Source: Acidaminobacter sp. JC074 (GTDB lineage: Bacteria; Bacillota; Clostridia; Peptostreptococcales; Acidaminobacteraceae). Taken from it: a DNA stretch of 64,000 nt. A program made the translations under genes and the position numbers. Of the stretch, positions 24,086-32,849 are shown piece by piece (position 1 is the stretch's first letter; every line of letters begins with the position of its first letter). The stretch lies in assembly GCF_022496765.1 (NCBI RefSeq), contig NZ_VANV01000008.1:148076-212075 (forward strand), in the 5' to 3' direction. The notes under the pieces are model-generated. The model saw nothing but the letters and a program-made list of their open reading frames with translations, did not search any database and was not told where the DNA came from.

Positions 24086-27000
24086 ATGAAAAACGGATTA
24101 TACGAAATACCTTTACTAGATGTAAAGGAAACAGATAAAGTTATAAAAAAAGAAAATATTGAAGTATCTGAGATGCCTAAGGTGCTTTCTAAGGAGTATG
24201 AAGTACTTCTTAGAAAGAAGTTAGAGGGTTTGAACAAAGATCAAGTCTTTACCTTTTATAGAGATCTTTATAGACTACTAGATAAAGAAGCTGTTAATCC
24301 AGAGTTGCTTTTAGGTGTTCATGAAAGTGAAGACCTCATTAAAGAACTTACTGATAATAGACCTTTAACATCTATTGCCTTTTCTTCTTTGTTTACTGGT
24401 AAAAAGGGTGAACCTACATTAGTATCTGAACTAAAAAGAGAGATTAGAACTTCTGAGAGAATAGACCTTCTAATATCTTTTGTTAAGTACAGTGGTATAA
24501 GGCTTATATTAGATGACTTAGAAGCTTTTACTAAGAACAATAAGCTAAGAATCATTACAACTTCTTATATGGGGGCTAGTGATTATAAAGCTATAGAAAG
24601 ACTGTCTAAACTACCTAATACTCAAGTAAAGGTAACTTTTGATACTGAAAGAACTAGGTTGCATGCTAAAGCCTATTACTTTGAAAGATCAACTGGCTTT
24701 TCTACTGCTTACGTAGGATCATCTAATCTTTCAAAGGCAGCCATATCTTCAGGCCTTGAATGGAATGTAAAGATATCAGAGTATACCTCTCCAGATGTTA
24801 TGAATAAGTTTCAAGGAATCTTCGACTCCTATTGGAATGATGATGAGTTTGTTACTTTTGATCCTAATAACGATGTCTTAAAAGATCAATTAATAGAGGC
24901 GCTTAAACCTAAAGAAACTTCTTTTCATTTAGGCTACTTTGATTTAAAGCCATATCCTTATCAACAAGAGATCCTAGATGAACTAACTGTTGAAAGACAG
25001 GTTTATAATTCTTATAAGAATCTAATTGTAGCTGCAACAGGTACTGGTAAGACTATTATTTCTGCTTTTGATTATAAGAGGTTTGCTAAATCAGGAGATG
25101 ACAAGTTACTATTTATTGCTCATAGAAAAGAGATATTAGAACAGTCTATGGCAACATTTAGAATGATTTTAAAAGATCAGAACTTTGGTGAGTTGTGGAT
25201 TGGTGGTGATAGACCAAACTATAACTCTCATGTCTTTTGTACAGTACAGACGCTTTCTAGAGCTTCAAAGTTTTTAAGATATAACAAAGATCACTTTGAT
25301 TACATTGTTTTAGATGAAACCCATCATGCCAGTGCATCTTCTTATCTAGGTATTATAGATTACTTTAAACCAAAAGTACTATTAGGTCTTACAGCAACAC
25401 CTGAAAGAATGGATGGCAATGATATAACGCTTCATTTTAACAATAGAATAGCCTCTGAGATAAGACTGTCTGAAGCTATTAACAGAAAGCTTTTATCACC
25501 ATTTCATTACTTTGGTATATCGGATTCAGTAGACTTAGAACATATGGCTTTTAAAAGAGGTAAGTATTTACCTGCTGAGTTAGAAAACATCTATACTAAG
25601 AATGATCAACGTGTAGGTGAGATATTGAAGTCTCTTGATAGATATGTAACAGATGTTCATGAAATGAAGGCTTTAGGCTTTTGCATAACTAAAAAGCATG
25701 CAGCCTACATGGCTGATAGGTTTAATAAAGCAGGCATTCCGTCTGTTAACTTAGATAGTGATTATTCTAAAGAACTTAGATCACAAGTGAAGACCAAGCT
25801 TCTTAAAGGCCATATCAAGTGTATCTTTGTAGTTGATTTGTACAATGAAGGTGTAGATATACCTGAAGTAGATACGGTTATGTTCTTAAGACCTACTGAA
25901 TCTATGACTGTATTTTTACAACAACTAGGAAGAGGTCTAAGATTAACGGATGATAAAGAGGCTCTAACAGTTCTTGACTTTGTAGGTAGACAAAACAAAG
26001 AGTATGACTTCTCTATGAAGTTTAGATCGCTTATAGGTAAATCAAAACACACTCTAAAAAGGGAGATTGAAAATGAGTTTCCTAACATGCCAACTGGCTG
26101 TTCTATTCAACTTGAAAAAGTTGCAGTGGAACACATACTTAGAAACATTCAATCATCTACAATCAACAAAACTTCTTTAAGAAGAATGCTTCAAATGTTT
26201 GATCAACATTACGACTTAGAACTGAATTTAGAGAACTTCATTAACATGTATCATCTCGATTTAAAACAGTTCTATTCAAGTTATACTTTTTACGATCTGT
26301 GTCATTATGCAGGCATCATTAAAGACTATCAAGCAGAGGATAAGTTTAAAAAGGTCTTTTTAAGAAGACTATCAGCAGTAAACTCAAGCGAGTTTTTAAT
26401 GTATGTAGGCTCATGTTTTAAGAACAAAGAACTGATTAAAAATAATATGGCAGGCATGCTTCATTACACGCTCTGCTCTGATAAGCCTGAGCTTACTTAT
26501 GAAGACAGTTTTAACAAGTTTATTAAGAAGAACTCATCGCTTGTAAAAGAAGCCTTAGAACTCATTGATTACCTGTTAAAGCATCAAAAGCTTATCAAAA
26601 AGAGAGTAGACATAGGCTATGATTTGCCACTTGATCTATACGGTGATTATCACTTAGATCAAATATTAGCGGCTCTTGATGTTAATACTGAGAATCAGAA
26701 GTATCCACTTAGACAAGGTGTTTTCTATGTAAAAGATAAAGATACTGATATCTTCTTTGTGACCATCAACAAGATGGAAGGGGACTACTTAGAGTCTACT
26801 ATGTACAATGACTACGCCATATCAGATGAACTCTTTCATTGGGAGTCTCAATCTACAACAAGCACAAATTCTCCGACCGGTAAAAGGTATATATCAAATG
26901 ACCCGAATCATAAGGTCTTGCTATTTGTAAGAGAAGCTAAACAACAATATAAAAAGACCATGCCATACACCTTTTTAGGTAGGGCGAGATATGTATCACA

Positions 27001-27094
27001 TTCTGGTAGTAAACCAATAAAGATGGTTTGGAAACTAGATGAAAAAATCCCACAAAGAATCATTAGAGAAAGTAAACTTAAGTTAGTGGAATAG
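24086..27094 (+). CDS. PLD-nuclease / SF2 helicase with DUF3427 C-terminus
   Basis: 1002 aa. After about 100 N-terminal residues comes a phospholipase-D-like nuclease domain with RLHAKAYYF (His near 193) and VGSSNLSKAA. An SF2 helicase core follows: Walker A AATGTGKT near 318-325, DETHH near 410, LTATPERM and the motif VI region QQLGRGLR. The C-terminal part matches the DUF3427 pattern (FVREAKQ, YTFLGRARYVSH). Proteins of this build occur in defence islands and in DNA repair contexts. A nucleic-acid remodelling nuclease is the best reading. The gene is followed directly by a decayed 3' end of the small-membrane-protein repeat. Confidence 0.85.
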   Translation: MKNGLYEIPLLDVKETDKVIKKENIEVSEMPKVLSKEYEVLLRKKLEGLNKDQVFTFYRDLYRLLDKEAVNPELLLGVHESEDLIKELTDNRPLTSIAFSSLFTGKKGEPTLVSELKREIRTSERIDLLISFVKYSGIRLILDDLEAFTKNNKLRIITTSYMGASDYKAIERLSKLPNTQVKVTFDTERTRLHAKAYYFERSTGFSTAYVGSSNLSKAAISSGLEWNVKISEYTSPDVMNKFQGIFDSYWNDDEFVTFDPNNDVLKDQLIEALKPKETSFHLGYFDLKPYPYQQEILDELTVERQVYNSYKNLIVAATGTGKTIISAFDYKRFAKSGDDKLLFIAHRKEILEQSMATFRMILKDQNFGELWIGGDRPNYNSHVFCTVQTLSRASKFLRYNKDHFDYIVLDETHHASASSYLGIIDYFKPKVLLGLTATPERMDGNDITLHFNNRIASEIRLSEAINRKLLSPFHYFGISDSVDLEHMAFKRGKYLPAELENIYTKNDQRVGEILKSLDRYVTDVHEMKALGFCITKKHAAYMADRFNKAGIPSVNLDSDYSKELRSQVKTKLLKGHIKCIFVVDLYNEGVDIPEVDTVMFLRPTESMTVFLQQLGRGLRLTDDKEALTVLDFVGRQNKEYDFSMKFRSLIGKSKHTLKREIENEFPNMPTGCSIQLEKVAVEHILRNIQSSTINKTSLRRMLQMFDQHYDLELNLENFINMYHLDLKQFYSSYTFYDLCHYAGIIKDYQAEDKFKKVFLRRLSAVNSSEFLMYVGSCFKNKELIKNNMAGMLHYTLCSDKPELTYEDSFNKFIKKNSSLVKEALELIDYLLKHQKLIKKRVDIGYDLPLDLYGDYHLDQILAALDVNTENQKYPLRQGVFYVKDKDTDIFFVTINKMEGDYLESTMYNDYAISDELFHWESQSTTSTNSPTGKRYISNDPNHKVLLFVREAKQQYKKTMPYTFLGRARYVSHSGSKPIKMVWKLDEKIPQRIIRESKLKLVE

Positions 27095-27098
27095 AAAG

Positions 27099-27167
27099 AA
27101 AATTCATCCAATCTTAGAAAAATTAATAAAACCGCAAGAAAAGCCATTTAATACGGCTTTTTTTTAC
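27099..27167 (+). repeat. Remnant of the repeat unit 3' end with working terminator
   Basis: Right after the helicase stop the text AATTCATCCAATCTTAGAAA resembles the C-terminal codons of the small membrane protein genes (ACTCATCCAACCCTAGAAA in copy 2). GCAAGAAAAGCC-ATTTAATA-CGGCTTTTTTT matches their terminator. It looks like a sixth unit that has lost its 5' part and now ends the helicase transcript. Confidence 0.55.
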
Positions 27168-27320
27168 ATTCTTTATGTATTATCAAAATACTGATAGCAA
27201 ATGATAGAGACTGGTGTTTTAGATTATGTTGTACACTGGGATCATGTTTATTACAGAATTATTATTCTACATTTACTTTTTATTAGATCACTGTTTTTTA
27301 ACATAGAAGAAATAATATGT

Positions 27321-28313
27321 TCATTTTATAGATTTGATTGTTGAAACTTCTTGATCTAGCACTATGTTGTATTTCTCCTTAAGGACTTGATTAAACTTAT
27401 CTATTAATAAGTTGTCGCCATTTAATTTCAGATATTCTATTGATAATAATAGGTTCTTCATGTAACCATCGATATTCATTTTGAATTGTGATATTCCTTT
27501 TCTAAAATGAAAGTGAGGGAGAAATTTTGTTGTATATTGTTGGTTCGCAAGTTGAATTGCCTTATCGCAAGTTTTAATAACCTCTAAGTGTTTATCTTCA
27601 AAAAAGTAATGATATGAAAGAGTATAATATCCATTCAGTATATCGGGCAACAAGGTTTTGTCTGATAGATATTGATAGTGTAGCTGCTTATTTGCATACT
27701 CTACTATTTCAGTTGCAACTCTATATTTGTCTTGTCGAGCTTTAGAAGCTCCCAAAACAAATAATAAGCGAATTTCAAGTAAACTATAATAATTTTCATT
27801 CAGTCGACATTCATTAAAAGTTGGATGATTCATTTGCAATGCTTTATGACATAAGCGTTCAAGTTCTAATGTGTTTACTACATCTTTCTTATTCTTGATC
27901 TTAATTGTATTTGATAATATCTTTAATTGCTCAATTCTAATTTTAATTTTAGGGTGTAACGAGTTATTATGAAGAGCACAGAATTCTTCGAGTTGAATGA
28001 TTTGATCGTCAACTTGTTCTATTTCATCTAAGTATGAAATAGAGTTAATTTTACTTATGATCCTGCCTAGAAAGGGGTCGTTTTCCAATTTACATTCTGA
28101 CAGAATGTTTAATAAGTTTATTTGGTATAAGTCACCAAGTTTATTCAGTGTATCTAAAGTAGGAAATCTTTGACCATATTCAATACCTTTTATAGTGTCA
28201 GGATGAATACCTGTAATTTCTCTTATTTTTTTTTGAGTCAGTTTTCTGTTGCTTCTAATTTTAAATAATATGTCTCCAAATTTTAAGAGGTCATAATCAA
28301 GTTCGTATATCAT
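27321..28313 (-). CDS. RRNPP-type transcriptional regulator (PlcR/Rgg-like)
   Basis: 330 aa from ATG 28313 behind AAAGGTG. The N-terminal XRE-type helix-turn-helix (about 10-65: FGDILFKIRSNRKLTQKKI, then TLNKLGDLY) is followed by a helical C-terminal domain with TPR-like units. That is the layout of receptors that bind re-imported peptide pheromones. A divergent gene 100 bp away encodes a 52-aa secreted propeptide, just the arrangement expected for a receptor and pheromone pair. It probably controls the propeptide gene and possibly the modification/defence operon next to it. A plain XRE regulator of another stimulus remains possible. Confidence 0.75.
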   Translation of the reverse strand: MIYELDYDLLKFGDILFKIRSNRKLTQKKIREITGIHPDTIKGIEYGQRFPTLDTLNKLGDLYQINLLNILSECKLENDPFLGRIISKINSISYLDEIEQVDDQIIQLEEFCALHNNSLHPKIKIRIEQLKILSNTIKIKNKKDVVNTLELERLCHKALQMNHPTFNECRLNENYYSLLEIRLLFVLGASKARQDKYRVATEIVEYANKQLHYQYLSDKTLLPDILNGYYTLSYHYFFEDKHLEVIKTCDKAIQLANQQYTTKFLPHFHFRKGISQFKMNIDGYMKNLLLSIEYLKLNGDNLLIDKFNQVLKEKYNIVLDQEVSTIKSIK

Positions 28314-28326
28314 GTTTTCACCTTTC

Positions 28327-28380
28327 AAAGATCCGTATCTCTTCGGATCTTTTTCTTTCGGATCAATTATAACATTGATC
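28327..28380. promoter_or_regulatory. Two inverted repeats between receptor and propeptide genes
   Basis: AAAGATCCG (28327-28335) pairs with CGGATCTTT (28344-28352), and GATCAAT (28361-28367) pairs with ATTGATC (28374-28380). Lying in the 100-bp divergent promoter region, they are candidate operators for the RRNPP receptor or 5' UTR hairpins. Confidence 0.5.
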
Positions 28381-28412
28381 TGTAAGAAAGAAAATTGAAA
28401 AAAGGAGTTAAC

Positions 28413-28571
28413 ATGACAAGGAAAGTGAAAGACATAACAGTTATTGTCTTAGCCGCAGTTTTGACAATTAATGCACTTGCATTTAGTACTAATTACCTAT
28501 CTTTAAAAGAGAATGCCAGTTTAGAATATGCAAAAGGTGGAGATAAAGAAGATATTCCATTAGTTTTTTAA
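28413..28571 (+). CDS. Secreted pheromone propeptide (PapR-like)
   Basis: A 52-aa ORF starting MTRKVKD, followed by a hydrophobic signal segment (ITVIVLAAVLTINALAF), a polar middle, and the C-terminus KGGDKEDIPLVF. Strong ribosome binding site AAAGGAG 5 nt before ATG 28413. The size, the Sec-type signal and the last seven residues EDIPLVF resemble PapR of the Bacillus cereus group, whose mature heptapeptides have the form [AS]DLPFE[FYH]. The gene diverges from an RRNPP receptor gene and has its own terminator. The mature signal is probably cut from the C-terminus outside the cell and re-imported by an oligopeptide permease, as for PapR. This is inference; the length of the active peptide is unknown. 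Confidence 0.7.
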   Translation: MTRKVKDITVIVLAAVLTINALAFSTNYLSLKENASLEYAKGGDKEDIPLVF

Positions 28572-28578
28572 TAACAAG

Positions 28579-28615
28579 AAAAAGTATTATGTTTATTCAT
28601 AATGCTTTTTTTTAT
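28579..28615 (+). terminator. Terminator of the propeptide gene
   Basis: AAAAGTATTATG / CATAATGCTTTT stem followed by a run of T. It insulates the propeptide gene from the operon starting at 28687. Confidence 0.8.
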
Positions 28616-28641
28616 CTTGTAAATGGTAAAATGTTCAATAT

Positions 28642-28672
28642 TTGGTTAATATGAATTAGCATAAATTATAAT
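28642..28672 (+). promoter_or_regulatory. Possible promoter of the radical SAM operon
   Basis: TATAAT at 28667-28672 with TTGGTT at 28642-28647; the spacing of 19 bp is long. The ribosome binding site AAGAGGTG follows. Confidence 0.4.
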
Positions 28673-28686
28673 TAAGAGGTGAAAAT

Positions 28687-30567
28687 ATGGCGATTGGAAT
28701 AATCGATGCGGATCTATTAGATGGTGGAACCAGACATCCAAATTTGGCTTTGATGAAGTTAAGTGGTTATTATAAGGCTAATGGAGAAGATGTTGAGTTG
28801 TTACGTAATTACTCGAGTTTAGAAGAGTATGACGTTGTTTATATATCTAAAGTTTTTAACTTTACTAAAGTCCCACAGCATATTTATGGTGTGGATAATG
28901 TTGTTTTAGGAGGTACTGGCTTTTATGAAGATGGCGGTGAATCTTTAGCTGACGAAATAGAGCACCATATGCCAGATTATAGCTTGTATGATGATTATAT
29001 TGCGGTTCAAGTATCAAAGGGAAAAAGAGAATCAAGTTATAGTGACTACAAGCATTATTCTATTGGTTTTACTTCGCGTGGTTGTTTTAGAAAATGTGAG
29101 TTCTGTGTTAATAAAAAATACGATAGAGCAGTCAGGCATTCTTTAGTTACTGAGTTCTTAGATGAAGAAAAGCCTTATATTTACCTGTGGGATGATAATT
29201 TTTTAGCTTTTTCAGGGTGGAGAGAAGTGCTTGCTGAGTTAAATGCTACTGGTAAGCCATTTCAATTTAGGCAAGGTCTTGATATTCGATTGATGACTAA
29301 AGAAAAAGCTTATATGCTTTCTAACTCAAAGTATCATGGAGATTTTATATTTGCTTTTGACCACATTGAAGATAGAGAGATTATTGAAAAGAAGCTGAAA
29401 CTTTGGAAACACTATACTACAAAGACAACTAAGTTATATGTGCTTTGTGCTTATGAATCACAAGATGTAAAAGATATAGAAAATACATTTGAGAGAATAA
29501 AGATATTAATGAAATATGGTTGTCTGCCGTATATTATGCGTTATGAGGATTATTTAGATAGTGATTACAAATCGATGTACATTCAATTAGCAAGATGGTG
29601 TAATCAACCTAACTTTTTTAAGAAGAAGTCTTTTAGACAATTTTGTGAGGCGAATCAAAGCTACCATAAAACATCAAGTACTTATTGTTCTGCATTTCAG
29701 GCAATGGTTGATTTTGAGACGAAACATCCAGATGTTGCAAAGAAGTATTTTGATATAAGATTTGATGAACTGAATGAATATGATTGTTCTTTTGGATATG
29801 GTAGAAAGTATGCTCATAAAAATGATTGTGAGATTTGTAAAATTGAGCAAAAAATGTGGCTTGATGCCTTTCATGGTGTCACAGATAGAAGTTTAGTGTT
29901 AAGAGATTATTTGTTACAGGAGATGGATTTACAGTGTTTGATCTATGGTAATGGTGATTGCAATGAAATAGAATGTAGTAAGATTGCCGACTGGTTTATT
30001 GAGGTTTTGCTAAGTACACCTATAGCTGAGTTGGTAGAATTAATTAGTGAACATGAGTTGGAAAAGATTTTACCAAGTAATATTCCTCAATACAGTAAGT
30101 TAGATGATGCTTTGTATAGAACACCAGATATATTGGGGAATGTTCCTGAAAGCATCCGTTTTGAAGATTTGGGTTTCTATTTAGAGCGTGTGAAGAAAAA
30201 AGAAGGTGCATTTAAAAAATACGGTGAAAATCATTCTAAACTTGCTACTTTAATGGATTTAGCTGCAATAACAATTGATGGTAGAACCAATTACATTCAA
30301 TTATCAGTTTTAGGTAAATCTTATTTGAAGATATCACAGGAGGACAAAGAACGTTTGACTGCTAGATTGATGCTTAGAATCCCATTGGTGCAACATGCCT
30401 TAATAGATGCAAAAAAAAGAGAATGTTCATTAAGTGACTATTTAGTGATACTGTCTGAAAAGACAGCATTAAGAAGATCGAATAACATTGCTGATCTATT
30501 CAGACACGTGAAAGCACATAGTGATAGTGATTTTGAAATAGTGTTTGATAATATCTTGGGGGTGTAA
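28687..30567 (+). CDS. Radical SAM protein with B12-binding-like N-terminus, linked to DndD/DndE-like genes
   Basis: 626 aa. The [4Fe-4S] motif CxxxCxxC is at Cys133, Cys137 and Cys140 (RGCFRKCEFC). The first 100 residues (DADLLDGGTRHPNLALMKLS...) have the look of the Rossmann-type domain that precedes many radical SAM cores, though no cobalamin-binding DxHxxG is seen. Further Cys pairs, CEIC near 379-382 and others near 418-430, could hold another cluster. The core barrel extends to about residue 300 and the C-terminal half is helical. First gene of an operon with a helicase, a DndD-like ATPase and a DndE-like protein. A role in chemical modification of DNA or of a partner is suggested by this context but not shown. 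Confidence 0.75.
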   Translation: MAIGIIDADLLDGGTRHPNLALMKLSGYYKANGEDVELLRNYSSLEEYDVVYISKVFNFTKVPQHIYGVDNVVLGGTGFYEDGGESLADEIEHHMPDYSLYDDYIAVQVSKGKRESSYSDYKHYSIGFTSRGCFRKCEFCVNKKYDRAVRHSLVTEFLDEEKPYIYLWDDNFLAFSGWREVLAELNATGKPFQFRQGLDIRLMTKEKAYMLSNSKYHGDFIFAFDHIEDREIIEKKLKLWKHYTTKTTKLYVLCAYESQDVKDIENTFERIKILMKYGCLPYIMRYEDYLDSDYKSMYIQLARWCNQPNFFKKKSFRQFCEANQSYHKTSSTYCSAFQAMVDFETKHPDVAKKYFDIRFDELNEYDCSFGYGRKYAHKNDCEICKIEQKMWLDAFHGVTDRSLVLRDYLLQEMDLQCLIYGNGDCNEIECSKIADWFIEVLLSTPIAELVELISEHELEKILPSNIPQYSKLDDALYRTPDILGNVPESIRFEDLGFYLERVKKKEGAFKKYGENHSKLATLMDLAAITIDGRTNYIQLSVLGKSYLKISQEDKERLTARLMLRIPLVQHALIDAKKRECSLSDYLVILSEKTALRRSNNIADLFRHVKAHSDSDFEIVFDNILGV

Positions 30568-30568
30568 T

Positions 30569-32686
30569 TTGTCTTTTAGAAACATAGAACTGAACTATAC
30601 TTATGATTCTGGTGAGGTAGATTTGCTATATTCATTCTATGTACCTGTTTTAGAACAAGCTTATAGTTATGACAGAATAGCAGGTTACTTTACATCAACG
30701 AGTTTAGCTGTTTCTGCACGTGGCATAGCAGGTCTTATTAAAAATGGTGGTAAGATGAGGATTCTAGTTAGTCCTCGGTTATCACCTGAAGATATAAGAA
30801 TCATAGATTCGGTTAATGCATTACCTAAAAAATCTTATGAGGATAAGTTCATTTCAGAACTGGATATGATAGAAAATGAGTTTGAAAAGGATCATTTGAA
30901 AGCTCTTGGTTGGATGTTGAGTAATGAACATTTAGAGATTAAAGTGGTGATGCCAGTTAATGATAATAAAGATTATGATTTAGATGCCTTGTTTCACCAG
31001 AAGGTAGGTATTTTAAAAGATGTAAATGGAGATTTTATTTCGTTTAGTGGATCCATTAATGAAACTGCTAAAGGATGGCTAAAAAACATTGAAGAATTTA
31101 AAGTTTTTAGATCTTGGATAGATGGACAAGCGGATTATCTAAAAGATGATCAGAAGCGATTTAATAGGTTTTGGAAGGCTGAGAGAACAGATGTAAAAAT
31201 TCATAGTGTTTCAGAAGCTATCAGAAAGAAACTCATAGATTTAAGTTCAGACTTTGATGTTGAGAAATTCATTGCAAAGAAATACAAAAACGATAGAAAA
31301 CAGGATGAGATTAAATGCAAGCTTAATTTGTTTAGTTATCAGAAAGAAGCTTTGAATACGTGGATTGATAATGGATATAATCTCTTGTTTGAAATGGCAA
31401 CTGGTACTGGAAAAACTAGAACGGCTATAGGATGTATTCATAAAGTAATCACGGAGACTTCAAAGTTTGTCTGTATTGTTTCTTGTCCACAAAGTACATT
31501 ATCACTTCAATGGAAAAAAGAAATAGAGCAAATCGGACTACCTTTTGATAAAGCAGCAGTTATAGATGGAACCAATGCCAAATGGCGATCTGTGTTGAAA
31601 AGCTTATTAAATAAAATCGAGGTTGGTTTTTACACTAAGATTATTATTTATACTAATCATGTAACATCATGTAAGGAAGATTTTATTGTACCAGTTCAAT
31701 TGCTGACGGATATAGATTTTATGTTTATTGGTGATGAAGTCCATGGATTAGGTGCAAGTAAAAGAAAGAAAGCTTTACTTGATAGTTACAAGTATCGTAT
31801 AGGCTTAAGTGCTACACCGAGTCGTTGGTTTGATGATGTAGGTACCTTGTATTTAAGAGAATACTTTGGTTCTAAGTCCTTTGAGTTTACCATAAGAGAT
31901 GCTCTTATAAATGAAAATCCTCTTACTGGTAAACCTTTTCTTGTTAACTATTATTACAAACCTATATTTGTATCCTTAACAGATGAGGAATTAGACGACT
32001 ATATGAAATTATCAAATAAGATAAGAAAGATGAATTCTTATAGTAGAGATAGTGACAGTTATCAGGAAACTTATGAAAATCTCCTATTTATGAGATCAAA
32101 TATTGTTAAGAGTGCAAATAAAAAGTATCAAGCTTTGTTAGGATTAGTTAGAGATTTGTCTTATTTAAGGAATGTGATTGTTTTTGTTGTTCAAGAACAG
32201 ATTGATTGCGTTATGGATATTTTAAGTAGTCATGATATTGATGCTCATAGGTTTACTCAGAAACAGGGAAAACTTCCTGATAAAAGGTATAAAGGATTGA
32301 GTGAAAGAGAGTATCTAATAAATAAGTTTAAAGAAGGTTTCTATGATGCTCTTGTTGCAATCAAATGTCTAGATGAAGGGATTGATATACCAAGCGCTAA
32401 AATTGCAGTACTAATGGCAAATAGTACAAATCCAAGAGAGTATATTCAGAGAATCGGAAGAGTGATTAGACAATCTGAAAACAAAGATAGAGCATATATA
32501 TACGACATTATCGTGGAACCAGATCTCTCCAGAATCGAACATGCAGAGTTGAAGAAATTTGAAATAGAGGTATTTAATAAGGATTTGGTTAGAGTTTTAG
32601 AAATGTCTAGGAATGCAATTAATAATGCTGATGTATTAGATGAAGTAAATCAAAAATATAGGAGGTTGATCAATGGCCCTAAATAA
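30569..32686 (+). CDS. PLD-like / SF2 helicase of the radical SAM operon
   Basis: 705 aa from TTG 30569, chosen because GGGGGTG lies 5-7 nt upstream; an earlier in-frame TTG at 30545 has no such site. The N-terminal 230 residues are a PLD-type nuclease-like domain (HQKVG near 143, then SFSGSINETAKGW). An SF2 helicase follows with Walker A ATGTGKT near 278, DEVH near 389, LSATPSRW and QRIGRVIRQ near 627. The layout resembles the helicase at 24086 without its C-terminal domain. Coding is continuous with the radical SAM gene (the stop and the start are 1 nt apart). Confidence 0.8.
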   Translation: MSFRNIELNYTYDSGEVDLLYSFYVPVLEQAYSYDRIAGYFTSTSLAVSARGIAGLIKNGGKMRILVSPRLSPEDIRIIDSVNALPKKSYEDKFISELDMIENEFEKDHLKALGWMLSNEHLEIKVVMPVNDNKDYDLDALFHQKVGILKDVNGDFISFSGSINETAKGWLKNIEEFKVFRSWIDGQADYLKDDQKRFNRFWKAERTDVKIHSVSEAIRKKLIDLSSDFDVEKFIAKKYKNDRKQDEIKCKLNLFSYQKEALNTWIDNGYNLLFEMATGTGKTRTAIGCIHKVITETSKFVCIVSCPQSTLSLQWKKEIEQIGLPFDKAAVIDGTNAKWRSVLKSLLNKIEVGFYTKIIIYTNHVTSCKEDFIVPVQLLTDIDFMFIGDEVHGLGASKRKKALLDSYKYRIGLSATPSRWFDDVGTLYLREYFGSKSFEFTIRDALINENPLTGKPFLVNYYYKPIFVSLTDEELDDYMKLSNKIRKMNSYSRDSDSYQETYENLLFMRSNIVKSANKKYQALLGLVRDLSYLRNVIVFVVQEQIDCVMDILSSHDIDAHRFTQKQGKLPDKRYKGLSEREYLINKFKEGFYDALVAIKCLDEGIDIPSAKIAVLMANSTNPREYIQRIGRVIRQSENKDRAYIYDIIVEPDLSRIEHAELKKFEIEVFNKDLVRVLEMSRNAINNADVLDEVNQKYRRLINGPK

Positions 32687-32849
32687 AGAGATTTTAAAAA
32701 GATTAGATGAAAAAACTATGAACGATAAAAGTACCAGGGATTTTTTAATCGCCTTGTTACAAATAGAGAGTGAAGGTAGAGGTTGGTACGACAAAGATTA
32801 TAATCAATTATTAGAGAGATTTTGCGAAGGAGGAAACGATGAGATTTAA
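32673..32849 (+). CDS. Small hypothetical protein between helicase and DndD-like genes
   Basis: 58 aa (MALNKEILKRLDEKTMNDKS ... FCEGGNDEI). It starts within the helicase gene (14-nt overlap) behind AGGAGG and ends 11 nt inside the ATPase gene. Both overlaps and the good ribosome binding site argue that it is translated. It is helical and acidic, perhaps a small partner subunit. No family recognised. Confidence 0.65.
   Translation: MALNKEILKRLDEKTMNDKSTRDFLIALLQIESEGRGWYDKDYNQLLERFCEGGNDEI

Noticed and set aside
28588..28601. TATGTTTATTCATA as a PlcR-box-like operator
   Set aside because: It is two bases shorter than a PlcR box and is the upper stem of the propeptide terminator, which explains the symmetry.
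28687..30567. Reading the radical SAM gene as a cobalamin-dependent methyltransferase
   Set aside because: The N-terminal domain lacks the DxHxxG cobalamin motif, so only a B12-binding-like fold can be suggested.
30545..30568. Upstream TTG start for the helicase gene
   Set aside because: It lies inside the radical SAM gene without a Shine-Dalgarno sequence, while TTG 30569 has GGGGGTG at the right distance.
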